A stretch of DNA of 64,000 nucleotides from JBNKHH01 sp050290245 (lineage in GTDB: Bacteria; Pseudomonadota; Alphaproteobacteria; Rhodobacterales; Rhodobacteraceae). Below the pieces are notes generated by a model that worked only from the letters and a program-made list of their open reading frames with translations, searched no databases and was not told the origin of the DNA. The translations under genes were made by a program, and so were the position numbers. Positions 36,674-44,874 of the stretch are shown piece after piece (position 1 is the first letter of the stretch; each line of letters starts with the position of its first letter). The stretch lies in assembly GCA_050290245.1 (NCBI GenBank), contig JBNKHH010000068.1, positions 124,001-188,000 on the forward strand, given 5' to 3'.

Positions 36674-38460
36674 CCTTTACGACACGGCCCGAGCTGAAGG
36701 GCTCGTTTGGTATGGCGACATCTACCCACTGGATCGCCTCGGCGGTCGGGATGAAGCTGCTGGAGGCGGGGGGCACCGCGTCGGACGCCGCCGTGGGCAT
36801 GGCGTTCGTGCTGAACGTGGTCGAGCCGCATCTGAACGGCCCGTTGGGCGACATGCCAGCGCTGGTCTGGCCGGGGGGCGCAGAGGAGCCGGCGGTCTAT
36901 TGCGGACAGGGAAGTGCGCCCGCAGGGGCGACCATTGCGCATTATCGGGCCGAGGGCCTGGAAATCGTGCCAGGCTCGGGCCTGTTGGCGACGGTGGTGC
37001 CGGGGGCGTTCGATGCGCTGATGCTGATGTTGCGCGACCATGGGCGGCTGAGTCTGCGCGATGTCCTGGAGCCTGCGGTCTATTATGCCGGGCATGGCCA
37101 CCCGATGCTGGCGCGGGTATCGGCCGAGATCGGCGAACTGGCCCCGATCTTTCGGGATGAATGGCCGACCTCGGCCCCGGTCTGGTTGCCGGGGGGCTCC
37201 GTGCCCGAGGCGGGGGAGCTGTTCCGCAACCCGGACCTCGCGGCATTCTGGTCGCGGCTCTTGGACGAGGCCGAAGCCGTCGAGGGGCGGGAAGCTCAGA
37301 TCGAGGCGGCGCGGCGGGCGTTCTACGAGGGGTTTGTCGCCGAAGCGGTCGACTCGTACCTGCGCGACGCCTGCGTGATCGACGCGACGGGCGGGCGACG
37401 GAAAGGTGTCTTGACGGGCGAGGACATGGCGCAATGGCGGGCCACGGTCGAAGCGCCCCTGTCCATCGACAGTCATGGTGCCCGGATCTGGAAATGCGGG
37501 TTCTGGACTCAGGGGCCGGCGTTGCTGCAGGCCTTGCGAATTCTTGAGCGCGATGACCTGGCGGCGATGGACCCGGCGGGCGATGCTTTCGTGCACCTGA
37601 TCACCGAGGCGCTGAAGCTTGCCTTTGCGGATCGCGAGAGTTTCTACGGCGACCCTGACTATTCCGAAATTCCCGAAGAGACCCTGCTGTCGTCCGAATA
37701 CGGGCAGGCGCGGCGCGCCCTGATTGGCGAGGATGCTTCGCTGGAACAGAGGCCGGGAGAGATTGCCGGGTACGAGCATCTGGCGAAGGCATTTCTTGCG
37801 CGTGCGGGTCGGCAAGTGGCAAAGGATGCCGGGATCGGCACGGGCGAGCCGACCATGGCGCACCTGACCAACCAGGATCGCGATACCGTGCATATCGACG
37901 TTATCGACCAATGGGGCAGTGCAGTTTCGGCGACGCCGTCGGGCGGTTGGCTGAAGTCCAGCCCGGTCATTCCTGGGCTGGGCGTGCCCCTGAACAGCCG
38001 GGCGCAGATGTTCTGGCTGGACGAGGGGTTGCCAACATCGCTGGCGCCGGGACGCAGGCCGCGCACGACGTTGACGCCGTCGATGGCGCGGCTTGGGGAT
38101 GGCACGCGGATGGCCTTTGGGACCCCCGGCGGGGACCAGCAGGAGCAGTGGCAACTGACCTTCCTGCTGAGGCTGTTGCACCACGGGATGAACCTTCAGG
38201 AAGCGATAGATGCGCCCCTGTTCCACACAGGTCACCTGCAGGCAAGTTTCTTCCCGCGTGGGACCAGGCCTGGCCACCTGGCGATCGAGCCTGCCGTGGG
38301 CGATGAGGTGATCGCGCGGCTTCGCGCCCGCGGGCACCGGGTCGAGGTGACCGCTCCCTGGGCGGCGGGGCGGCTGACGGCAGCCAGCCGCAGGCCGGAC
38401 GGGATGCTCAGGGCGGCGGCGACACCGCGGCTGATGCAGGCCTATGCGATCGGGCGTTGA
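36670..38460 (+). CDS. Gamma-glutamyltransferase family Ntn-hydrolase
   Basis: A 596-residue GGT-family protein. The autocatalytic nucleophile Thr406 lies in NQDRDTVHIDVIDQWGSAVSATPSGGW, close to the family pattern TTH.(S/D)VVD..G.AVS. GTPGGDQQEQW near the C-terminus matches GTPGGDxQ. It lacks a signal peptide, so unlike classical periplasmic GGT it is predicted to be cytoplasmic. Substrates may be N-acyl or gamma-glutamyl compounds, as in GGT-like acylases. It is coupled by ATGA to the AbrB-family gene and its end overlaps the convergent TctE gene by 19 bases. Confidence 0.88.
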   Translation: MTFTTRPELKGSFGMATSTHWIASAVGMKLLEAGGTASDAAVGMAFVLNVVEPHLNGPLGDMPALVWPGGAEEPAVYCGQGSAPAGATIAHYRAEGLEIVPGSGLLATVVPGAFDALMLMLRDHGRLSLRDVLEPAVYYAGHGHPMLARVSAEIGELAPIFRDEWPTSAPVWLPGGSVPEAGELFRNPDLAAFWSRLLDEAEAVEGREAQIEAARRAFYEGFVAEAVDSYLRDACVIDATGGRRKGVLTGEDMAQWRATVEAPLSIDSHGARIWKCGFWTQGPALLQALRILERDDLAAMDPAGDAFVHLITEALKLAFADRESFYGDPDYSEIPEETLLSSEYGQARRALIGEDASLEQRPGEIAGYEHLAKAFLARAGRQVAKDAGIGTGEPTMAHLTNQDRDTVHIDVIDQWGSAVSATPSGGWLKSSPVIPGLGVPLNSRAQMFWLDEGLPTSLAPGRRPRTTLTPSMARLGDGTRMAFGTPGGDQQEQWQLTFLLRLLHHGMNLQEAIDAPLFHTGHLQASFFPRGTRPGHLAIEPAVGDEVIARLRARGHRVEVTAPWAAGRLTAASRRPDGMLRAAATPRLMQAYAIGR

Positions 38461-39815
38461 TCCCCGGCGGGAAAGCTGAGCGTCACGGTCAGGCCGGGGC
38501 CCTCGGTTTCAAGTTCGAGCTGTCCGCCGTGGCGCTCGGCAATGGCGTCGGCAATGGACAGGCCAAGGCCGCTGCCCTCGCCGGGAGAGGCCTGGCCGAA
38601 ACGGGACATGACGACGGGCACGTCCTGCTCGTTGACGCCCGAGCCGTCGTCCGCGACCTGTACCCTGACCGCGCCGTTCCTTCGCCCCACGGATACGTCA
38701 ATGCGCGTCAGTGCGCTGCCGCCGTGGCGCAGGGCATTATCGGCAAGATTGGTTATCGCTTCGCGGATCATCAGCCCGTCGGCAAGAATCTCGGTTGGCT
38801 GGTCGCTGAGGTGGGCGATGACTTCGATATTATCGGCGAGCGATGTCGCCGACACGCTTTCGACCACTTCGCGCACGACCTGGTTCAGGTCCACCGGTTC
38901 CTGAAGCGGGTCGGCAGGGTCGGTACGGACGCGTTCAAGTGTCAAGAGCTTGTTGGCCAGGTCGCTTGCGTGCCGGGCCGAGGACAAAAGGTCACTCGCA
39001 CGGGATTTCATGGTTTCGGGTGTCGGGGCGGTTTCGACGGCTTCTGCCAGGGCCAGGACGCCGGCTATGGGATTGCGCAGCTGGTGCGCTGCATTCGAGA
39101 TGAATTCGTTCTGCGCCTCGATGGTGCGTTCGACCTGGCCGAAGAGCGAGTTCAGGCGTTTGACCAGCCTGCGCGTTTCGGCCGGGACCGTTCTTTTGAT
39201 CGGGCGCAGGTCGTTGGAGCTGCGTGACGAAATGGCGTCTTCGAGAGCCAGAAGAGGGCGCAGGCCGAGGTTGACGCCAAACCACACGACAAAGGCCACA
39301 GTGCCGATCAGAACGGTTATGACGGTGAAGGATCGCAACGACAGCTCGTGCACGAAGGCGTCCCGCACGTCGACGTCCTGCCAGACGGTATATGTGAAGA
39401 CACCGGTGAGGCCGTCGATGGTCGTCACGTCCCGCAGCTTTACGACCCGCACGTCGCGGCCATAATACTTTGCGTTGTAAAAGGCTTGTTCGGCATCCGT
39501 TTCGCCGCCGGGTTGCACCGGGGGAGTTGCATAGCCGGTCACGAAGACCCCGTCGGGGGCATAGACATGGTAGAAAACAGGGCCGCCCGACGTGTCATTG
39601 ATACGGTCTCGGGTTTCAAACGAAATAGCGTCGCCGTTCGAGCGGGCAACGTCGGCCGATATGGCCCAGGCCGTCGTCAGCAAGCTGCGGTCGAATAGCT
39701 CGGCGGCCTTGTCGCGCGCGCCCTTCACTTGCCAGAACCCGACCGCAACGGCGATGGCCAGAAGCGGGGTCAGGATGATGACGGTCAGGCGCAGACGCAG
39801 CGAGGCAGAGGTCAT
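38442..39815 (-). CDS. tctE: Sensor histidine kinase, TctE-like
   Basis: A 457-residue membrane kinase. Two helices (about 12-30 and 160-185) flank a periplasmic sensor domain containing TSGGPVFYHVYAPDGVFVTGYATPP, the TctE/2CSK_N type. A linker, the phospho-acceptor site FISNAAHQLRNPIAGVLALAEAV, N-box EAITNLADNALRHGG and G-boxes VADDGSGV and GEGSGLGLSIADAI follow. Overlaps the tctD stop by four bases. It should sense a tricarboxylate or related acid and control the divergent tctC-tctAB operon. Confidence 0.9.
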   Translation of the reverse strand: MTSASLRLRLTVIILTPLLAIAVAVGFWQVKGARDKAAELFDRSLLTTAWAISADVARSNGDAISFETRDRINDTSGGPVFYHVYAPDGVFVTGYATPPVQPGGETDAEQAFYNAKYYGRDVRVVKLRDVTTIDGLTGVFTYTVWQDVDVRDAFVHELSLRSFTVITVLIGTVAFVVWFGVNLGLRPLLALEDAISSRSSNDLRPIKRTVPAETRRLVKRLNSLFGQVERTIEAQNEFISNAAHQLRNPIAGVLALAEAVETAPTPETMKSRASDLLSSARHASDLANKLLTLERVRTDPADPLQEPVDLNQVVREVVESVSATSLADNIEVIAHLSDQPTEILADGLMIREAITNLADNALRHGGSALTRIDVSVGRRNGAVRVQVADDGSGVNEQDVPVVMSRFGQASPGEGSGLGLSIADAIAERHGGQLELETEGPGLTVTLSFPAGDQRPIA

Positions 39816-40486
39816 GGGGCCTCATCAAGCGTGATGGAATAGCCAAGGCCACGCTGGACACCGATCAGCACCTTGTGTGGCCTGAGGCGCTTGCGAAGCC
39901 GCGAGATCAGCACCTCGACCGCCGAATCTTCCACATCCGCGCCGACGCCGTAGATGTGGTCCAGCAGGCTGGATTTCGACACGATCCGACCCTGCGCTGA
40001 CAACAGGAGTTCCAGGGCGCTGATCTCGCGCCGGGGCATGGCGGTCGGGGTGCAGCCGACAGTGACCTGCCGTGCATCGAGGTCCAGCGTTACGGGGCCG
40101 ATAGACAGGGTGTTGCGGATCTCGCGGGGCTTGCGGCGGGCGAGGGCGCGTATGCGGGCTTCGAGTTCGGCCATGTCGAAGGGTTTGACAAGGTAATCGT
40201 CGGCGCCGCAGTCCAGGCCGCGCACCCGTTCTTCGGTGTCGGAGCGCGCTGTCAGAAGGATAACGGGGCGTTCATCGCCCCGGTCGCGCATGCGTTTCAA
40301 AATGGTCAGCCCGTCCATGCCCGGCAGGTTCAGATCGAGAATGATCAGGTCGCCGCCGTCGGTGGTGAGGTGACCTTCGGCCTGAATACCGTCAGACAAC
40401 ACATCGACAGCATGGCCCCGGTCTTCGAGCCGGTAGGTGATCCCTTTGGCCAGACTTTCGTTGTCTTCGACAAGGACGATCCGCAA
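39812..40486 (-). CDS. tctD: Response regulator, TctD-like (OmpR family)
   Basis: A 224-residue regulator with a receiver domain (RIVLVEDNESLAKGI; phospho-acceptor Asp in LIILDLNLPGMDGL; conserved Thr in LLTARSD; Lys in YLVKPFD) and an OmpR winged helix ending in VQRGLGYSI. I set the start at a TTG at 40486 because GGAGCG precedes it at ideal distance and family proteins begin M-R-I-L-V-E-D; an ATG at 40540 would add 18 residues with no homology. Works with TctE. First gene of the pair, 120 bases from tctC's start on the other strand. Confidence 0.9.
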   Translation of the reverse strand: MRIVLVEDNESLAKGITYRLEDRGHAVDVLSDGIQAEGHLTTDGGDLIILDLNLPGMDGLTILKRMRDRGDERPVILLTARSDTEERVRGLDCGADDYLVKPFDMAELEARIRALARRKPREIRNTLSIGPVTLDLDARQVTVGCTPTAMPRREISALELLLSAQGRIVSKSSLLDHIYGVGADVEDSAVEVLISRLRKRLRPHKVLIGVQRGLGYSITLDEAP

Positions 40487-40606
40487 GTTTTTCGCTCCAT
40501 GATAGGTTGGTGCAAGGTTCGCAGGAGAATGGGGGGGCATCAAGCAGGGAGTCACCCTATTTTGAAGGATGCGCGCGGATCCCCGTACGCAATTGGGAGG
40601 ATACTT

Positions 40607-41719
40607 ATGACGAAGATTGAAACCACGCGCCGCGTGGCGCTTGGACTTGTTGGTGCGGCGATGAGCGCTGCGGTGGCGATGCCAGCGGTTGCCGGTAGCC
40701 ACGGCGGTGTCGATTACAGCGGCAAGACCATTGAATACGTGATCCCGTTCTCGGAATCGGGCGGTTCGGCCCGTTGGGCGAACTTTTACGCTCCACTTCT
40801 GAGCGAGGCATTGCCGGGCAACCCCACGGTTGTCGTGCGTTATCGCCCCGGCGCCGGTTCGACCAAGGGCGCCAACTGGTTCCAGGAGCAAACCACCGAC
40901 GACGGCACGCTGATCTTCGGCACGTCCGGTTCGACCCAGTTCCCGTACCTTCTGAGCGATCCTCGGGTGCGCTACGAGTATAACGACTGGCAGGTTGTTC
41001 TGGCCTCTGGCGTGGGCGGTGTCGTTTATCTGCCGCCGGATCTTGCCGCGAAGATGGACGGTATGGACGCAACCGGTCTGCAGGACACGGATTTCATCTG
41101 GGGCAGCCAGGGTGCCACCCGGCTTGACCTGGTGCCGAACCTGGCCTGGAAGATGCTGGGGATGCAGGTCGATCCGGTCTTCGGTGTCGAAGGGCGCGGC
41201 GACGGCCGCCTGATGTTCGAGCGTGGCGAAGCCAATATCGACTATCAGACTTCGCCGGCCTATCTGCGGTCGGTCGTGCCCATGGTCGAGGAAGGGCTTG
41301 CCGTTCCGATGATGACCTGGGGCGCCCTGGATGATGATGGCAACATCGTGCGCGACCCGACATTCCCGGACATCCCGACTTTCAAGGAAGTCTGCGAGGC
41401 GACGCCGGTCTGTTCGACCGAGGGCGACGCATGGGACGCTTACAAGGCCTTCTTCATCGCCGGTTTCCCGGCGCAGAAAATGGTCTTCCTGCCCAAGACG
41501 GCGAGCGCCGATGTGGTTGCGACCTATACCAAAGCCTTCGACGATATCCGGGCGCGTCCTGACTTTGCCGAGAAATCGGCCAAGACGCTGGGTATCTATC
41601 CGCAGATGACGGGCGAGGCCGCGAAGAAGGCCAAGGCCCTGGCCACCGGGGTTCCGGCTTCGGCCAAGGAATACGTCATCAACTGGCTGATGGAAGACTA
41701 CGGCGTTTCGCTGAAGTAA
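40607..41719 (+). CDS. tctC: Tripartite tricarboxylate transporter substrate-binding protein (TctC)
   Basis: A 370-residue periplasmic receptor with a signal peptide (MTKIETTRRVALGLVGAAMSAAVAMPAVAG; a twin-arginine is present). The ligand-pocket loops are recognisable: YVIPFSESGGSARWANFYAPLLSEAL and VVVRYRPGAGSTKGANW, then GTSGSTQFPYLL. GGGAGG at 40595-40600 fixes the start. It binds a di- or tricarboxylate and passes it to the fused TctA-TctB. A strong hairpin follows the gene, and the operon is divergent from TctDE. Confidence 0.9.
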   Translation: MTKIETTRRVALGLVGAAMSAAVAMPAVAGSHGGVDYSGKTIEYVIPFSESGGSARWANFYAPLLSEALPGNPTVVVRYRPGAGSTKGANWFQEQTTDDGTLIFGTSGSTQFPYLLSDPRVRYEYNDWQVVLASGVGGVVYLPPDLAAKMDGMDATGLQDTDFIWGSQGATRLDLVPNLAWKMLGMQVDPVFGVEGRGDGRLMFERGEANIDYQTSPAYLRSVVPMVEEGLAVPMMTWGALDDDGNIVRDPTFPDIPTFKEVCEATPVCSTEGDAWDAYKAFFIAGFPAQKMVFLPKTASADVVATYTKAFDDIRARPDFAEKSAKTLGIYPQMTGEAAKKAKALATGVPASAKEYVINWLMEDYGVSLK

Positions 41720-41729
41720 ACTTAAACCT

Positions 41730-41755
41730 GGCCCGGCGCGTGCGCGTGCCGGGCC
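41730..41755 (+). terminator. Intercistronic GC-rich hairpin between tctC and tctAB
   Basis: Arms GGCCCGGC and GCCGGGCC pair perfectly around a ten-base loop, 11 bases after the tctC stop and 22 before the permease start. No T-run follows. It is more likely a partial attenuator or 3' stabiliser that raises tctC levels above the permease than a full terminator. Confidence 0.6.
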
Positions 41756-41776
41756 TCATTCAAGCCCGAGAGTCCA

Positions 41777-43792
41777 ATGGATATTTTCGCGACCGCCTTG
41801 CCGGCCCTTGGCGAGGCTCTTTATCTTATTTTCCAACCCCAGCAGCTTATGTTCCTTGTGGTTGGTGTTCTTCTGGGGCTTTCGGTCGGGGTTTTCCCCG
41901 GACTCGGCGGGATCGCCGGGCTTTCATTGGTCTTGCCCTTTATTTTTGGCATGGATCCGGTTTCGGGTTTGGCCCTGATGGTCGGGCTGATCGCCGTTGT
42001 GCCGACCTCGGACACCTTCGCGTCGGTGCTTCTGGGTATTCCCGGCTCGACCGCGAGCCAGGCGACGGTGCTGGACGGGTTTCCCCTGTCCAAGAAGGGC
42101 GAGGCGGCGCGGGCCCTTTCGGCGGCGTTCATCTCGTCATTGTTCGGCGGTATCCTTGGTGCCTGTGTCCTGACTTTCTTTTTGCTGTTTGCGCGCCCCT
42201 TGATCCTGGCATTCGGGTTGCCCGAAATGCTGATGATCACGGTTCTCGGTCTGTCGATGGTGGCGATCTTGGCGGGGCGTATCCCCCTCAAGGGTGTCGC
42301 GGCTGCGGGACTGGGCCTGATGATCGGCACGATCGGCGAGTCCGACGCCAGCGGCAGCCTGCGGATGGCGACCTATGACATTCCCTATCTTGTCGACGGG
42401 CTGAAGCTGGTCATCGTGGGCCTGGGCGTTTTTGCCGTGCCCGAAATCGTCGCGTTGCTGCGCCAGGATCGGGCAATCTCGAAGACGGGAGGCCTGGGGT
42501 CGGGGTGGATGCAGGGCATACGTGATTGGGTCGCCAATCTATGGTTGTCCGTGCGTTCGGCCATTATCGGTGTGATCGTGGGGGTTATTCCGGGGCTGGG
42601 CGGCTCGGTCGTGGACTGGATTGCCTACGGGTTCACGGTGCAAAGTGCCAAGGACAAGTCCCAGTTCGGCAAAGGTGACATTCGGGGTGTGATCGGGCCG
42701 GAAAGTTCGAACAACGCCAAAGAGGGCGGCGGGCTGGTGCCGACCCTGATCTTCGGTATTCCGGGGTCGGGCTCGATGGCGGTGTTCCTGGGCGGGCTTG
42801 CCCTTTTGGGATATGATCCCGGTCCGCACATGGTGCGACACAACCTGGACATCACCTATACGATCGTCTGGTCGCTGGCCCTGGCGAACGTCGTGGGTGC
42901 CGGCCTTTGCATCCTCTTGTCGGGACAGATCGCGCGGCTGACGACGATCCGCTTCACGCTGGTTGCGCCCTTCCTGTTCATGGTGATTTCTTTCGCAGCC
43001 TTCCAGTCCAGCCAGGCCCTCGAGGATCTGGCTGCGCTTCTGGCCATCGGTATTATCGGGATCATGCTGCGGCGGTTCGAGTGGTCGCGCCCCGCGTTCC
43101 TGATCGGCTTTGTGCTGTCGAGCCAGGCGGAGTCCTTTGCCAACCAGGCGGTTCAGATCGCAACGGTGCGCTTCAAGCGGGATTTCTGGAACGGAATGGA
43201 GTACATTGCGTCCCCCATTGCCGTAACGATCCTGATCATGACGATCATTTCGGTGGTGATCGGCATCCGTCAGGGCAAGCAGATTTTCGGCGGCGGTGAG
43301 CCGCCGGTGGCAACGCGGCGCGCGCCGTTCGTCTTCCTGTTGTGTGTGACCGCCTACGTCGCAGTTGCGGTCTGGGACGCGTCTCAGATCGCGATCCTGC
43401 GGGACAAGATCTTCCCGGTAACCATTGGTATTGTCACGCTTATCGCCTGCGGATTGTTGATAGTGCGCATGTCGCGCGCGCCTGCGACAGATGCGGTTTT
43501 CGCGGATCTCGAAGCGGGTGACGAAGACGGCAATGCGGCCCATGGCCTGTGGAGCACGCTTGGATGGTTCGCCTTTCTGCTGTTCTTGGCGTCGCTTCTC
43601 GGGTTCATCCTGGCGCTTGGCATATTCTTCGTCCTGTTCCTGCGGAACCGGGCTGGCTGTGGCTGGCGCCAGACGCTGATCCTGGCAGTGCTCGCGGTCT
43701 GCATGATGTGTTTCCTTGGCGGCATACTAGGACGCGATTTCCCGCCGGGATTGCTGCAATCCTACTTTGATCTACCGTGGCCGCTGACATGA
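41777..43792 (+). CDS. tctA: Fused tripartite tricarboxylate transporter permease TctA-TctB
   Basis: A 671-residue membrane protein. Residues 1-505 are TctA, the large permease, with the family blocks LGLSVGVFPGLGGIAGLSLVLP, LGIPGSTASQATVLDGFPLSKKGEAARAL and the second repeat VGVIPGLGGSVVDWIAYG...GPESSNNAKEGGGLVPTLIFGIPGSGSMAVFLGGL. From residue 515 the protein continues with four more helices resembling the small subunit TctB, ending GRDFPPGLLQSYFDLPWPLT. Stand-alone TctA is about 500 residues, and no separate tctB gene is present, so this is a natural fusion. It overlaps the PrpF gene by four bases. Confidence 0.9.
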   Translation: MDIFATALPALGEALYLIFQPQQLMFLVVGVLLGLSVGVFPGLGGIAGLSLVLPFIFGMDPVSGLALMVGLIAVVPTSDTFASVLLGIPGSTASQATVLDGFPLSKKGEAARALSAAFISSLFGGILGACVLTFFLLFARPLILAFGLPEMLMITVLGLSMVAILAGRIPLKGVAAAGLGLMIGTIGESDASGSLRMATYDIPYLVDGLKLVIVGLGVFAVPEIVALLRQDRAISKTGGLGSGWMQGIRDWVANLWLSVRSAIIGVIVGVIPGLGGSVVDWIAYGFTVQSAKDKSQFGKGDIRGVIGPESSNNAKEGGGLVPTLIFGIPGSGSMAVFLGGLALLGYDPGPHMVRHNLDITYTIVWSLALANVVGAGLCILLSGQIARLTTIRFTLVAPFLFMVISFAAFQSSQALEDLAALLAIGIIGIMLRRFEWSRPAFLIGFVLSSQAESFANQAVQIATVRFKRDFWNGMEYIASPIAVTILIMTIISVVIGIRQGKQIFGGGEPPVATRRAPFVFLLCVTAYVAVAVWDASQIAILRDKIFPVTIGIVTLIACGLLIVRMSRAPATDAVFADLEAGDEDGNAAHGLWSTLGWFAFLLFLASLLGFILALGIFFVLFLRNRAGCGWRQTLILAVLAVCMMCFLGGILGRDFPPGLLQSYFDLPWPLT

Positions 43793-44874
43793 CCCAGACC
43801 CCGATCCCGTTCCATTTCCTGCGCGGCGGCACCTCGCGCGGCCCGTATTTTCGCCGGAGTGACCTGCCCGAGGATCAAGAGACCTTGTCCAGGGTGCTGG
43901 TCTCGGCCGTAGGGGCAGGCCATCCCCATAACATTGACGGGCTTGGCGGCGGTGTCGCGGTCACGACAAAGGTGGCGATGCTGAGCGCCTCGGAGGAAGA
44001 GGTCGCGGATGTGGACTATTTCTTTGCCCAGGTTTCGGTCGACGAGGCGAAGGTGGATTATCGTCCGACCTGCGGCAACATCCTTGTCGGGGTCGGACCT
44101 GCCGCGATCGAGATGGGGCTTGTGCCTGCGAGCGATCCGGTGACGACGGTGCGCATCCGGGCGGTGAACACCGGTGCCCTCGTCGAGGCCGTCGTGCAGA
44201 CGCCGGGCGGGCAGGTGAGCTATGAAGGTGACGTCCGGATCGACGGGGTGGCGGGCACGGCGGCTCCTGTCGCGTTGAATTTCCTGGATGTGGTCGGCTC
44301 GAAGACCGGCGCGATGTTTCCGACCGGCAACGCGGTCGATGTGATCGACGGGGTCGAGGTGTCCTGCGTTGATGTGGCCATGCCGATGATGATCGCGCGG
44401 GCAGAGGATTTTGGCGTCACCGGCTACGAAGACCGCGACACGCTCGAAACCAACCGGGACCTGTTCACCCGCATGGAGGTCATCCGGCTGAAGGCGGGCG
44501 CGTTGATGGGGCTTGGCGATGTGTCGGACTCGGTTACCCCCAAGATCGGACTTGTCGCCAGGCCGCGCGACGGCGGACATTTTGCGGTGCGCTACTTCAT
44601 GCCCTGGTCGACCCATCCGACACTGGCGGTCACCGGCTCCCAGTGTCTTGCAGCCTGCGCCATGTCGCCGGGGACGGTGATGGATGGCATGTGCGCGGCC
44701 TTTGGTGCCTCGCCCGAAGTCGTTCGGATCGAACACCCGGTGGGCCAGATGGAGGTGACGGTGACCTATGAGCGCACGAACAGCACGTTCAATTTCATTT
44801 CTGCCGGCCTCGTCCGCACCGCACGGCTGATCGCGCGGGGCGAGGTCCTGATCCCTCAGAGCGCCCTTGAATGA
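43789..44874 (+). CDS. PrpF/4-oxalomesaconate tautomerase family isomerase
   Basis: A 361-residue protein with the two-domain PrpF (diaminopimelate-epimerase-like) fold. Signature blocks: FLRGGTSRGPYFRRSDLP (about residues 9-26), DGLGGGVAVTTKVAML, YRPTCGNILVGVGP with the active-site Cys, and FPTGNAVDVIDGVEVSCVDVAMPMM. Family members move double bonds in unsaturated tricarboxylates, such as 4-oxalomesaconate (gallate/protocatechuate meta pathway) or 2-methylaconitate. Start 43789 is fixed by the ATGA overlap. Its position between a tricarboxylate permease and a ThDP enzyme supports a role on an imported tricarboxylate. Confidence 0.85.
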   Translation: MTQTPIPFHFLRGGTSRGPYFRRSDLPEDQETLSRVLVSAVGAGHPHNIDGLGGGVAVTTKVAMLSASEEEVADVDYFFAQVSVDEAKVDYRPTCGNILVGVGPAAIEMGLVPASDPVTTVRIRAVNTGALVEAVVQTPGGQVSYEGDVRIDGVAGTAAPVALNFLDVVGSKTGAMFPTGNAVDVIDGVEVSCVDVAMPMMIARAEDFGVTGYEDRDTLETNRDLFTRMEVIRLKAGALMGLGDVSDSVTPKIGLVARPRDGGHFAVRYFMPWSTHPTLAVTGSQCLAACAMSPGTVMDGMCAAFGASPEVVRIEHPVGQMEVTVTYERTNSTFNFISAGLVRTARLIARGEVLIPQSALE

